In this document: in pieces, positions 19,401 to 26,691 of the stretch
How positions within the stretch are numbered: position 1 is the first letter of the stretch
Layout: each line of letters starts with the position of its first letter
Assembly (NCBI RefSeq): GCF_900109515.1
Contig: NZ_FOBD01000002.1
Coordinates: 434,001-498,000 of the forward strand
Direction: 5' to 3'
DNA: 64,000 nt
Origin: Paenibacillus sp. OK003
GTDB taxonomy: Bacteria; Bacillota; Bacilli; Paenibacillales; Paenibacillaceae
The notes under the pieces: model-generated
The model's input: only the letters and a program-made list of their open reading frames with translations
Told to the model about the DNA's origin: nothing
Database searches by the model: none
Made by a program: the position numbers and the translations under genes

Positions 19401-19669
19401 CGACGGATGCAGGTACTGGCACAGCCTCTGACACTGCGGATGAAGGCACAGGACAGGGAGATGTAGATGGCACGCCATCAGATTCAGATTCATCTCAGTC
19501 TACGGGAGCAGATTCATCTTCAGTGGAAAACCTGACGGTTGCCGAAGCAGATCGTCTGTATCCTTATGGGCACCAAGTCGAACTTCCGGCCGATTTTGAT
19601 CTAAAGGACATCGTAAGTGTTCAGAGTGGAACGACCGTGATTAACCTAGTCCCGGAACCGAAGCTTTGA
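16487..19669 (+). CDS. GTPase-associated protein (GAP1-like) with membrane segment and acidic tail
   Basis: 1060 residues. The N-terminal region of about 250 residues (IEQQLYTRERRGVFRTTEGF, LDPSFIKKVLHPYC) matches my memory of the GAP1-N2 domain; a long helical middle corresponds to the GAP1-M/C regions. One membrane helix (LFLGSVIVILILGIAGGTYAL) lies near residue 797-817, preceded by basic residues. The last 240 residues begin with a short Pro/Glu-rich linker, continue as a Ser/Gly/Thr/Asp low-complexity stretch and end with a small domain (EADRLYPYGHQVELP...) that includes VINLVPEPKL. The bulk is therefore cytosolic and the tail is predicted outside. It overlaps the GTPase gene by four bases. 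Probable job: couple GTPase state to the envelope. Domain naming is from memory. Confidence 0.75.
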   Translation: MMRSSMTPPIEQQLYTRERRGVFRTTEGFDTVAASPGLDPSFIKKVLHPYCVYDAPAELTGRSEKDETKFPPSIHLLHLESGETILGQNVYQSVDFTGLRSAFFAHNYVLSPERSEEQMKQGGWLDAVFATSYDIEQGTVLPALTELPRAAGVGQSSPSQIFAALKMDEVVFKRLLYAVMQAVATRRKIYIALDVPAEEVTAGAKGLLRLLYTALPYAFRRQLGFMTFAKEPQAKKGIHLQFVERGTLRPKDRNTEKDFTFDLVSGRVTHADASVAKLPYAEFAWTLLHEPAAADSFYAFADEMLSGMEPGRELSIEAYGELSMFYRLEQGMEELYLDNKSDVLSGLLTYLKPEGGAQQRSRLNELFLTLLSRELDSVKRENVPEESVAARIGEYFRVAAPVVQSRIVDYFIYGVNNARSQKRMRAVQELYGLLDRDSLLSRAFFDKVLANESLTKLLFEPYLDNQLKRTESAADVVEVIQRWITSHPSAIHNSFLLERTGTELRERLCSAPNPVQSANEALKRVSILDRVPVAGGLDTGITARIGQSGASVRANRKGGPGSAVQPPAYQEDLTRLADKLAYVINLFMIQDLDLERVNREQLLSIDILLHGNEVRDWAARQGSDVSARTNMMLAARAWLSGEGRDEEELESLSLAERNELQRWTRRWLAGELRDRPDTTAFEALPLAFYRGGSGSNRLDYPGLIEFIYSSSGRTEVLYQFMEWSGNQRLFIRGSNAHKGYSDAIVAYFKAHDRVAFKSKSAFKPYYARASKTMKPAYDRAKTELSSPLVRMLTGKRKNLFLGSVIVILILGIAGGTYALMSDKAKTPEASPPPTQEPVVPAEPEVELAEQIAYLVPASEADDGTQTPAQLVIRYRDETDSNALQTDTLIWNLKDGTTQKLNAEGEWESFNRNEEPDGEGTAGDSSEGTSEGSSAGSSTDKADDTQPSGEAEQGADSASTEGNTSDPAAGSTTTDAGTGTASDTADEGTGQGDVDGTPSDSDSSQSTGADSSSVENLTVAEADRLYPYGHQVELPADFDLKDIVSVQSGTTVINLVPEPKL

Positions 19670-19700
19670 GCGATATTACGTGAATATGCTATTCATGTGA

Positions 19701-19742
19701 ATACAGCTACCTCGAAGAATTTCGTAGGGGCTGTATTTTTTT
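19701..19742 (+). terminator. Terminator ending the vWA/tubulin/GTPase cluster
   Basis: ATACAGCTAC (from 19701) pairs with GTAGGGGCTGTAT across a short AAGAATT loop and is followed by seven Ts. It is the only strong terminator I see between 4980 and 19742, supporting one transcription unit or a nested set. Confidence 0.85.
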
Positions 19743-19965
19743 GTTCAAGTGATGGAAGTGAGTTTTACAAAATGAATCAATATAGGTCTATTTTTCACAA
19801 TTCGGACACATTATTAAGATGCTGGGCAAGTTCGGTCAACGCAAAGCGATGAAATGCACGTACACGATGAGAAAAGCTCTCACATAAAGTGCGGACAATC
19901 TGACCGATTTCTAGTAAAATATCTCAAAAATAGCTCTTAACCGTCAAGGAATTAAGTATTTAGTG

Positions 19966-19995
19966 TTGACAAATGATAATGATTATCAGTATCTT
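19966..19995 (+). promoter_or_regulatory. Fur-controlled promoter of the siderophore ATPase gene
   Basis: TTGACA (19966-19971) and TATCTT (19990-19995) are 18 bases apart. A perfect 7-1-7 Fur box TGATAATGATTATCA (19974-19988) fills the spacer, so Fur-Fe(II) would block polymerase. The leader to the ATG at 20101 is about 100 bases. The upstream stretch 19743-19965 shows no gene. Confidence 0.9.
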
Positions 19996-20100
19996 TAGAG
20001 TATAAGATCTTGTTGCGCCGGAAATACGCTGAACTACAATTTCGTTTTCGTTGTCATAGCCGGAATACATAACCGGGATAAATGAGAGAGGGATGATCGC

Positions 20101-20988
20101 ATGTTTCGTCTGGAGACGTCCAAGTTGGATATCGCTTATGAGGAAAGACTGATTGTTGAAGATCTGAATATTCAAATTCCCCAAGGAAAAATTACAGCAC
20201 TTGTTGGAGCCAATGGTTCAGGGAAGTCTACCATCCTGAAAACGATGGCACGGATCATGAATCCAAAAGCAGGTAGTGTATTGCTCGACGGGAAGTCCAT
20301 CCATAAGCAGTCCACGCGTGAAGTAGCCAAGCAGCTTGCGATTTTGCCACAAAATCCAACAGCGCCCGAAGGACTTACCGTAACCGAACTGGTGTCCTAC
20401 GGACGGTTCCCTTATCAAAAAGGTTTTGGATCGATGCGTGCTGAAGACAAACGCATGATTGAATGGGCAATTGAAGTGACAGGCATGACGGAGTTCCATG
20501 ATCGTCCAATCGATCAATTGTCCGGTGGACAGCGTCAACGTGCCTGGATTGCCATGGCTCTTGCACAGGAGACAGACATTCTGTTCCTGGACGAGCCGAC
20601 GACGTTCCTGGATATGGCTCACCAGCTTGAAGTACTGCAATTGCTGGAGCAGCTGAATGCGACAGCAAACCGTACGATCGTTATGGTTGTGCATGACTTG
20701 AACCATGCTTCCCGTTATGCGCATCACATGATTGGTATTAAAAAAGGTAAAGCCATCGCTACAGGTTCACCTGTAGAGGTTATGAACTCCGATGTGCTTC
20801 GCGAAGTATTTAACATTGAAGCTGATATTGTGATTGATCCGCGTTCCGGTGTACCGCTCTGCTTGCCTTACGCCCTTGCGGGTGAACGTCAGCAATCAGC
20901 ACCTCCAGAACAAGTGGTCATGAACAGTGCAATGGTTCATGCTGGAGGACGGACAGAGCAACGCGTTCGTCATGCAACAGGAAGTTAA
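20101..20988 (+). CDS. Ferric-siderophore ABC transporter ATP-binding protein
   Basis: 295-residue ATPase of the FecE/FhuC/BtuD type that powers import of iron-siderophore complexes from the cytoplasmic face of the membrane. Visible motifs are Walker A GANGSGKST, the Q-loop ILPQNP, the signature LSGGQ, Walker B ILFLDEP and the switch His in MVVHDLNH. The last 60 residues, rich in Gln and Pro, are beyond the conserved domain. No permease or binding protein is adjacent, so it may serve several permeases, as the stand-alone ATPase YusV does in Bacillus subtilis. The Fur box in its promoter fits iron-starvation expression. The ATG at 20101 follows GAGAGAGGG. Confidence 0.93.
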   Translation: MFRLETSKLDIAYEERLIVEDLNIQIPQGKITALVGANGSGKSTILKTMARIMNPKAGSVLLDGKSIHKQSTREVAKQLAILPQNPTAPEGLTVTELVSYGRFPYQKGFGSMRAEDKRMIEWAIEVTGMTEFHDRPIDQLSGGQRQRAWIAMALAQETDILFLDEPTTFLDMAHQLEVLQLLEQLNATANRTIVMVVHDLNHASRYAHHMIGIKKGKAIATGSPVEVMNSDVLREVFNIEADIVIDPRSGVPLCLPYALAGERQQSAPPEQVVMNSAMVHAGGRTEQRVRHATGS

Positions 20989-21024
20989 TGAAACGGGCCA
21001 TAGGTGGTCCTAAACGATAGAATG

Positions 21025-21053
21025 AAGCCGCTGTGCATGATGCACGCGGCTTA
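21025..21053 (+). terminator. Hairpin after the siderophore ATPase gene
   Basis: AAGCCGCTGTGCAT pairs with ATGCACGCGGCTT almost perfectly. The following T tract is poor (ATTCG), so termination may be partial. Confidence 0.6.
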
Positions 21054-21212
21054 TTCGCATTCCAGGAGGTCTACAGGAATGGGAGCAATCAACTACACCT
21101 GGTTACGGGAATGTGGATGAGTAACAACCGGTACGATTGGCGAAAGGTCTGCCCATGTTGATGGAGGAATTGTTGTTCTGCGAATAAACTTGAGCAGGGT
21201 GTAATCAAAGAT

Positions 21213-21241
21213 TTGGTAATTGATCGCCTCAGGTCTATAAT
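21213..21241 (+). promoter_or_regulatory. Promoter of the glutathione peroxidase gene
   Basis: TTGGTA (21213-21218), exactly 17 bases, then TATAAT (21236-21241). The start codon is 87 bases downstream of the -10. The rest of the 20989-21327 gap holds only the terminator above. Confidence 0.65.
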
Positions 21242-21327
21242 ATAGAGACAGGCTGTGTGCCGTATGGTCATTCGGTACAGTACATATAGCAGCCCAACCT
21301 ACATCATACTCATGGGAGGAATCAGTC

Positions 21328-21807
21328 ATGTCCGTATATTCGTATCAGGCGGTAACGACCGCAAATCAGGAAGTTCCACTCGATCTGTATCAAGGCAAAG
21401 TGTTGGTGATCGCCAATACAGCCAGCAAGTGTGGACTGACTCCACAATACGGTGAATTGCAGAAGCTCTATGATCGCTATCGTGATCAAGGCTTGGTTGT
21501 ACTGGGATTCCCTTGTAACCAGTTCGGAGGTCAGGAGCCGGGTACCAGCGAGGAAGCAGAATCCTTCTGCCAAATCAACTATGGCGTTAATTTCCCGGTG
21601 TTTGCCAAGGTCGACGTAAATGGTGAAGATGCGCATCCATTGTTCAAGTATCTGCGTGAGCAGCAACCTGGTGTTGGCGAAGACGACAGCATCCAATGGA
21701 ATTTCACCAAGTTCCTCGTGAATCGTGAAGGTGAAGTTGTAGGGCGTGTTGAACCAAAAGAATCCCCTGAAGCCATGACTGCAGAGATTGAAAAGCTTCT
21801 GGGATAA
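21328..21807 (+). CDS. Glutathione peroxidase-like thiol peroxidase
   Basis: 159 residues, the normal size for bacterial GPx/BsaA proteins, which reduce hydroperoxides and in bacteria usually use thioredoxin or bacillithiol rather than glutathione. The peroxidatic residue is Cys35 in TASKCGLT (Cys, not selenocysteine). The Gln of the FPCNQFGGQEPG motif and the Trp of IQWNFTKFL complete the catalytic set. The Cys in FPCNQF may be the resolving one. It is cytoplasmic with no signal peptide. The ATG at 21328 follows GGGAGGA. It stands alone between its own promoter and a strong terminator. Confidence 0.95.
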   Translation: MSVYSYQAVTTANQEVPLDLYQGKVLVIANTASKCGLTPQYGELQKLYDRYRDQGLVVLGFPCNQFGGQEPGTSEEAESFCQINYGVNFPVFAKVDVNGEDAHPLFKYLREQQPGVGEDDSIQWNFTKFLVNREGEVVGRVEPKESPEAMTAEIEKLLG

Positions 21808-21831
21808 TCGGTAACATCCATAGAAACAGAC

Positions 21832-21866
21832 AAGCCTGCCTCCTATTTTGGAGGACAGGCTTTTTT
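21832..21866 (+). terminator. Terminator between glutathione peroxidase and GH78 genes
   Basis: AAGCCTG and CTCC arms pair with GGAG and CAGGCTT around a TATTTT loop, followed by six Ts. The neighbouring GH78 gene converges on it from the other side. Confidence 0.9.
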
Positions 21867-21973
21867 GATGAACATCATGCCTAGATGGGTGGATTAATAG
21901 ATAACATCCATTTCATTTCAAGAGAATTGACTTGAGTCATATTTATATGAAAGCCATGTTGTACCAAGCTTCA

Positions 21974-24889
21974 TCACATCTCAACGTTTTCTTTGGATGA
22001 GGGATTTGCAGATAGTTCCTCCAGAATGGCATCCAGTATGTCCGGTGACATCTGGAACATGCCATTTTCCCTAATCTCACGGAAGGAGGGAGTGCGTACG
22101 ATGTTATGGGTAGCTCCGGTCAATAATTGAGGCGCATGTCGTTCTACGACTTCTCTCGCATGAGGGTCCATAAGCAGCTCATTTAATCTTGTTTTTTCAG
22201 TGTAGCTTTCCGCAAACAGGTCGCCGTACTCGTAAATAAAAGTGTAGCTTCCCGAGCCTGCAATCAGCTCTACGCCGGAGGAGGTCTCTTTAGCGGAAGT
22301 GATGCCCTCCCTGCCTGCGACAGCTTTTCCGCCCTCTTGCAAGGAGTCGAGCTTTGCGCCGTGGAGAATGATTCGGCCAGTTGTATTAACAGGCAGGCTG
22401 ACGCTCACTTCCATTTCCTTGCCCCGGACGTGCCAGCCTGACTCCAGCTTACCGTAAGGGGTCTGATGCCAGGCGCTGGCATGAGTGAGCAGATTCGCGC
22501 CGAATAATGGTTCAATCCGTACCTCCCTGAAGCCGGGGGCAACCATGTCCAGACCGGCAATGTTGCGGATCATCCATTCGCCAACAGCTCCATAGGAATA
22601 GTGGTTAAAGGAATTCATGTCATCGCTCCAGAAGGAGCCGTCTTCCTTGATGCTGTCCCAATGCTCCCAGATCGTGGTCGCGCCTTTGGAGACGGAGTAC
22701 AGCCATCCAGGATAGCTGTCCTGCATGAGCAATCGGACCGCCGTGCTATGGTAACCGTTGCCTGAGAGTGCAAAGCACAGATATGGCGTTCCAACAAACC
22801 CGGTCGTCAGATGGTAGTCATTTTGAATAATCAGATCGTTGAGGTCTGCGGCCACGCGCTGCTGTAATAACGGCTCTGCCAGATCAAACATCAGAGTGAG
22901 CACATGAGCTGTCTGTGTAGGAACGCCGACCCGACCTGTCGGCGTCATATACTCATCCCGATAGGACTGAACAATATTCTCAAGCAACTCCCCGTATTGC
23001 CGTGCATCTTCTTCATTACCAAGTATACTTGCCGTATCCCGTACCAGCCGCGTCGAATGGGCATAGAAAGCGGTGGCAATCAGATCTTCCGGTGTCGCCC
23101 CTTTATAGCTGTTCTCCTTCGCGTCCAGCCCCAGCCAGTCTCCGAAGTGGAATCCGGTATTCCACAGAAATTCGTTATCACCTTGGACACGGATATAGTC
23201 GACCCAGCGTTTCATGCTGTCATATTGTTCTGCAAGAAGCCTAAGGTCACCGTAAAATTGATAGATGGTCCATGGACAGATGACGGCTGCATCTCCCCAG
23301 GCTGCCGAACTGGCTCCGCCGATAATGTCCGGCACGACAAATGGAATACCGCCATCCAAATGCTGCTCGGCCTTTACATCTCGCAGCCATTTGGTAAAGA
23401 ACGGTCCGCCGTGATAATTGAACAGGGCGGTGCCGATGAATACCTGGGCATCACCAGTCCAGCCCAATCGTTCATCCCGCTGTGGACAATCGGTAGGCAC
23501 ATCAACGAAATTTCCTCTTTGCCCCCAGCGTATGTTGCTTTGAAGCTGATTAATCCGCTCATCCGAGCATGCAAAGTCACCTGTTGAGGCCATATCCGAA
23601 TGAATGACCTCTCCCTGAAATGCGTCCAAGGGCAGTCCCTGCTCCGAACCAGGGAATCCCTCAACCTTGACGTAACGGAATCCCTGGAAGGTAAAGTAGG
23701 GGGCATATGCTTCCGTACCTTCACCCTTGGTAATATAAGTCACCGTCTGTCTCGCCGGACGCAGGTTGCCAAAATAAATATTGCCATCCCGATCAAGTAC
23801 TTCGGCATGTCGAAGTTCAATTTGCGTCCCAGCAGGGGCCTTAACCTGTAACCGAATCCGCCCAACCATGTTCTGTCCCATGTCGAGCACATGATCACCC
23901 GCAGGTGTTAACAGGTATTGAATCGGCTTCACGACCTCTGTGACTCGGGTGGGTACATTCTCTTGGGCAACCAGATGATCATAGGATAAATCCAGTTGCT
24001 CAGCCTCGACCCATTGCGTATCGTCAAAGGCCGGGTTCATCCAGCCACTTTGCTCCAGCCTAGCGTCATACGTTTCTCCATGGTAGATGTTGCTGTACAG
24101 GATCGGCGCCAAGCAGCATCGCCAGTCGGCGTCGGATATTACAACGGATTCCGTGCCATCCTCATGGCGGATATGCAGTTGAATCAGTACGGCGCGATTC
24201 TCCCCATACATATAGTTTCTTCCCTCAAATCCAAGCCCGCCACGGTACCAGCCATCTCCCAGCATGACCCCTATTGCGTTGGCATCCTGATGCAGCAGAT
24301 AAGTCACGTCATAGGTCTGGTACTGTTGTCGATGATGGTAGCTGGTCCAGCCCGGTGTCAGCAGATCTGCGGATACTTTCGAACCGTTGATGTACAGTTC
24401 GTATAAGCCAGCAGCGGTAGAATAGACCCGGGCAGACACGACAGGGGAGGATGAACGCAGGCCAAATTCACGCCTCAGCAGAAAGGCAGGGTGTGCATCA
24501 GCCTCAATCCGGGATGTATCGGGCGTGATCCACTTCGCTTGCCAGGCATTCGAGCTGTATAAAGCTGTTTCCAGTTGACCAGGCGCACTCCAATCTGACT
24601 CAATTCCATTGTTATCCCAGACTTGGACTCTGAACTGGTAGGCGGTTCGCGGCTGAAGCTCTGGACCAGCATATTCGATATGAACGGAATTCGATGAGAT
24701 CACTTGACCTGTATCCCACAAGGGAGCTTCGAAGTCATGCCCTGCTGTCAGCTGGATTCTGTAAGCTGATTGTATAACTCCTCGCCGAGCTGACTGTGTG
24801 ATCCAACTGAAACGTGGGCGACGGACATCTGTACCCAGGCAATGCTCCCTGTATTCACAGGTTAAGGTTTCAATAAGAAGATCAGACAT
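21974..24889 (-). CDS. Alpha-L-rhamnosidase, GH78 family
   Basis: 971 residues, no signal peptide, so probably cytosolic and acting on imported rhamnose-containing oligosaccharides. The N-terminal half consists of beta domains with SWITQSARRGVIQSAYRIQL and carbohydrate-binding-type modules. The (alpha/alpha)6 barrel begins with the diagnostic DVPTDCPQRDERLGWTGDAQ near residue 465-485, which holds the acidic catalytic residues, and a C-terminal beta domain follows. A tail of about 70 residues (SYTEKTRLNELLMDPHAREV...) extends past the usual end. The ATG at 24889 lies behind GGGAGGAA. Last gene of the operon running leftward from 31452. Its substrate fits pectin rhamnogalacturonan or plant glycosides. 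Confidence 0.95.
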   Translation of the reverse strand: MSDLLIETLTCEYREHCLGTDVRRPRFSWITQSARRGVIQSAYRIQLTAGHDFEAPLWDTGQVISSNSVHIEYAGPELQPRTAYQFRVQVWDNNGIESDWSAPGQLETALYSSNAWQAKWITPDTSRIEADAHPAFLLRREFGLRSSSPVVSARVYSTAAGLYELYINGSKVSADLLTPGWTSYHHRQQYQTYDVTYLLHQDANAIGVMLGDGWYRGGLGFEGRNYMYGENRAVLIQLHIRHEDGTESVVISDADWRCCLAPILYSNIYHGETYDARLEQSGWMNPAFDDTQWVEAEQLDLSYDHLVAQENVPTRVTEVVKPIQYLLTPAGDHVLDMGQNMVGRIRLQVKAPAGTQIELRHAEVLDRDGNIYFGNLRPARQTVTYITKGEGTEAYAPYFTFQGFRYVKVEGFPGSEQGLPLDAFQGEVIHSDMASTGDFACSDERINQLQSNIRWGQRGNFVDVPTDCPQRDERLGWTGDAQVFIGTALFNYHGGPFFTKWLRDVKAEQHLDGGIPFVVPDIIGGASSAAWGDAAVICPWTIYQFYGDLRLLAEQYDSMKRWVDYIRVQGDNEFLWNTGFHFGDWLGLDAKENSYKGATPEDLIATAFYAHSTRLVRDTASILGNEEDARQYGELLENIVQSYRDEYMTPTGRVGVPTQTAHVLTLMFDLAEPLLQQRVAADLNDLIIQNDYHLTTGFVGTPYLCFALSGNGYHSTAVRLLMQDSYPGWLYSVSKGATTIWEHWDSIKEDGSFWSDDMNSFNHYSYGAVGEWMIRNIAGLDMVAPGFREVRIEPLFGANLLTHASAWHQTPYGKLESGWHVRGKEMEVSVSLPVNTTGRIILHGAKLDSLQEGGKAVAGREGITSAKETSSGVELIAGSGSYTFIYEYGDLFAESYTEKTRLNELLMDPHAREVVERHAPQLLTGATHNIVRTPSFREIRENGMFQMSPDILDAILEELSANPSSKENVEM

Positions 24890-24939
24890 ACATAATTCCT
24901 CCCAGGACCCGTATCATTCGGGTATTTGTATATTGAAGG

Positions 24940-25773
24940 TCAGCCCTTGACGGAGCCTGCCGTCATGCCTGATACAATCTGTCTATTGAAGAACAGAAAC
25001 AGGACAAGCGGCGGCAGAGTAATAAGCAGAATATTCGTGAACAACAGGTTGTACTGCGTCACATACTGGCTCTGGAAGTTGTACATGGTCAGCTGGACGG
25101 TCGCATTTTTGGAGCCAGGCAAAAAATAGAGTGGATTCGTAAAATCATTGAAAATGGTAACGGAGGACAGGACGATTACCGTGGCTGTTACCGGCTGAAG
25201 CAGGGGCAGAATGATGCTGAAGAACAGCCGTATGCCGCTGCATCCATCGATCACAGCCGCCTCATCCAATTCCCGCGGTATCGCCGACATAAAGCCCCGG
25301 TACAGAATGATTGCAAATGGCAAACCCAGTGCAACCTCCACGAGAATCAGTCCCAGCAGTGTTTTGAACAGCCCCAGTCCATCCAGTACCCAGATTGTCG
25401 GTACGATGGCCGGAGGGATAATGAGTCCTGCGAGCACAAGAAAATTGAACAGCGGTGTAAGACGGTCACGTCTTCGCTGAATAACGTATGCAGCCATGGC
25501 ACACAAAACAATAATGAAGGCGATGGAAGCAACAGTTAGTACAGTGCTGTTAAAGAAGGCACGAATCAGCATGAAGTCGCGGGCCGAGACTACGGTTCGT
25601 ATGTTATCCCACAACTGGAACACGGTGGGCGGCGACAGATTGAGCAGTGATGATTCCTTCACGTCCTTGGCAGCGTTGGTGATGATGAAATAGAACGGTA
25701 TCCAGAAAGCAACGATAGTGAACAGCACTCCCGCTGCTTCCAGTATCCAGTTGCGAGCGCGATGCAGCTTCAC
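24940..25773 (-). CDS. Carbohydrate ABC transporter permease (MalG-like)
   Basis: 277 residues with six predicted membrane segments. The cytoplasmic EAA loop is visible as ELDEAAVIDGCSGIRLFFSIILPLL, where the ATPase docks. It ends with FFNRQIVSGMTAGSVKG, typical of MalG-type CUT1 permeases. The start is a GTG at 25773 behind AAAGGAGG, and it overlaps the preceding permease stop by four bases (GTGA), implying matched synthesis of the two. No ATPase gene lies in the operon, so a shared MsmX-type ATPase encoded elsewhere is expected. Confidence 0.93.
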   Translation of the reverse strand: MKLHRARNWILEAAGVLFTIVAFWIPFYFIITNAAKDVKESSLLNLSPPTVFQLWDNIRTVVSARDFMLIRAFFNSTVLTVASIAFIIVLCAMAAYVIQRRRDRLTPLFNFLVLAGLIIPPAIVPTIWVLDGLGLFKTLLGLILVEVALGLPFAIILYRGFMSAIPRELDEAAVIDGCSGIRLFFSIILPLLQPVTATVIVLSSVTIFNDFTNPLYFLPGSKNATVQLTMYNFQSQYVTQYNLLFTNILLITLPPLVLFLFFNRQIVSGMTAGSVKG

Positions 25774-26636
25774 AGTTCGGCCTCCTTTCGATTCATATAG
25801 GAATACAGTGGCAAGGCGAGCAGTGTGACCAGGATGAAGAGAATCACATTGCCTGCCGTGGCAAGACCGTAAAAGCCTCCCTGGTATTGTTTATAGATAA
25901 TGGAAGCAATGAGGTCGGTGGTGAAGCCAGGGCCTCCCTTGGTCATCGTCCAGATCAGGTCGAAGGAACGCAATCCGCCGATAAAGGACAGGATAATGAC
26001 CGAATGTGTAGCTGGGCGGCAAAGTGGTACAATAATGTTCCAGAATTTGTGCCAGCCGTTGCCTCCATCCATCTGCAGAGCTTCATAGTATTCTTCCGGG
26101 ATACTGAGAATGCCTGCAATATAGATAACGGTAGCGAAGCCGAGGCCTTTCCACACATCTACAAAAGCTACCGAGAGCAGGGCGAGTCTAATGTCTCCCA
26201 GCCAATCCGGTCCCTCTATACCGAGCAAGGCGAGGCCCGAGTTAATGATCCCTTCTGTCGGATGCATCATAGCGCTAAAGGCAATGCCAACAGCTATCGT
26301 ACTGATCAGGGTCGGGAAAAATATGACGGAGCGCAGATAGCTTTTGGAGCGGATTTTGGACGTCAGTACCACACCTAGCAGCAGACCGATGACCACTTTA
26401 AGAGCACAGGTCACCACGGCGTAAATCAATGTATTTTTGAATCCGATGCTGAGGGATTGCTCTTGAAAGAAGGTAACGAAGTTCTCAAGCCCGATGAATT
26501 TCCATTCGGTCAGATTCCATCGTGTCAGACTGAAGAAGAAGGACAAGGCCGTCGGCAAAATGAAGATCACCAGATAGACGAGTGCCGCCGGCAGCAAAAA
26601 CCAATAAGAATACGTCTGTTTGACGGTTTTATTCAC
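25770..26636 (-). CDS. Carbohydrate ABC transporter permease (MalF-like)
   Basis: 288 residues, six membrane segments, with an EAA loop EEYYEALQMDGGNGWHKFWNIIVPL. It pairs with the MalG-like permease to form the channel of a CUT1 sugar importer. The start is a GTG at 26636 with AGAGGAGAG nine bases upstream. It lies 55 bases after the binding-protein gene, as usual for this module. The sugar is inferred from the downstream GH78 gene: a rhamnosyl oligosaccharide. Confidence 0.93.
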   Translation of the reverse strand: MNKTVKQTYSYWFLLPAALVYLVIFILPTALSFFFSLTRWNLTEWKFIGLENFVTFFQEQSLSIGFKNTLIYAVVTCALKVVIGLLLGVVLTSKIRSKSYLRSVIFFPTLISTIAVGIAFSAMMHPTEGIINSGLALLGIEGPDWLGDIRLALLSVAFVDVWKGLGFATVIYIAGILSIPEEYYEALQMDGGNGWHKFWNIIVPLCRPATHSVIILSFIGGLRSFDLIWTMTKGGPGFTTDLIASIIYKQYQGGFYGLATAGNVILFILVTLLALPLYSYMNRKEAEL

Positions 26637-26691
26637 ATCGTTCTCTCCTCTGGGTTAACTGGATTTCTTATGAAATGAACGTAGATCGATT

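Noticed and set aside
21079..21120. 13-codon frame behind AGGAGG before the glutathione peroxidase gene
   Set aside because: Good ribosome-like site but too short, upstream of the mapped-by-sequence promoter at 21213, and no family support.
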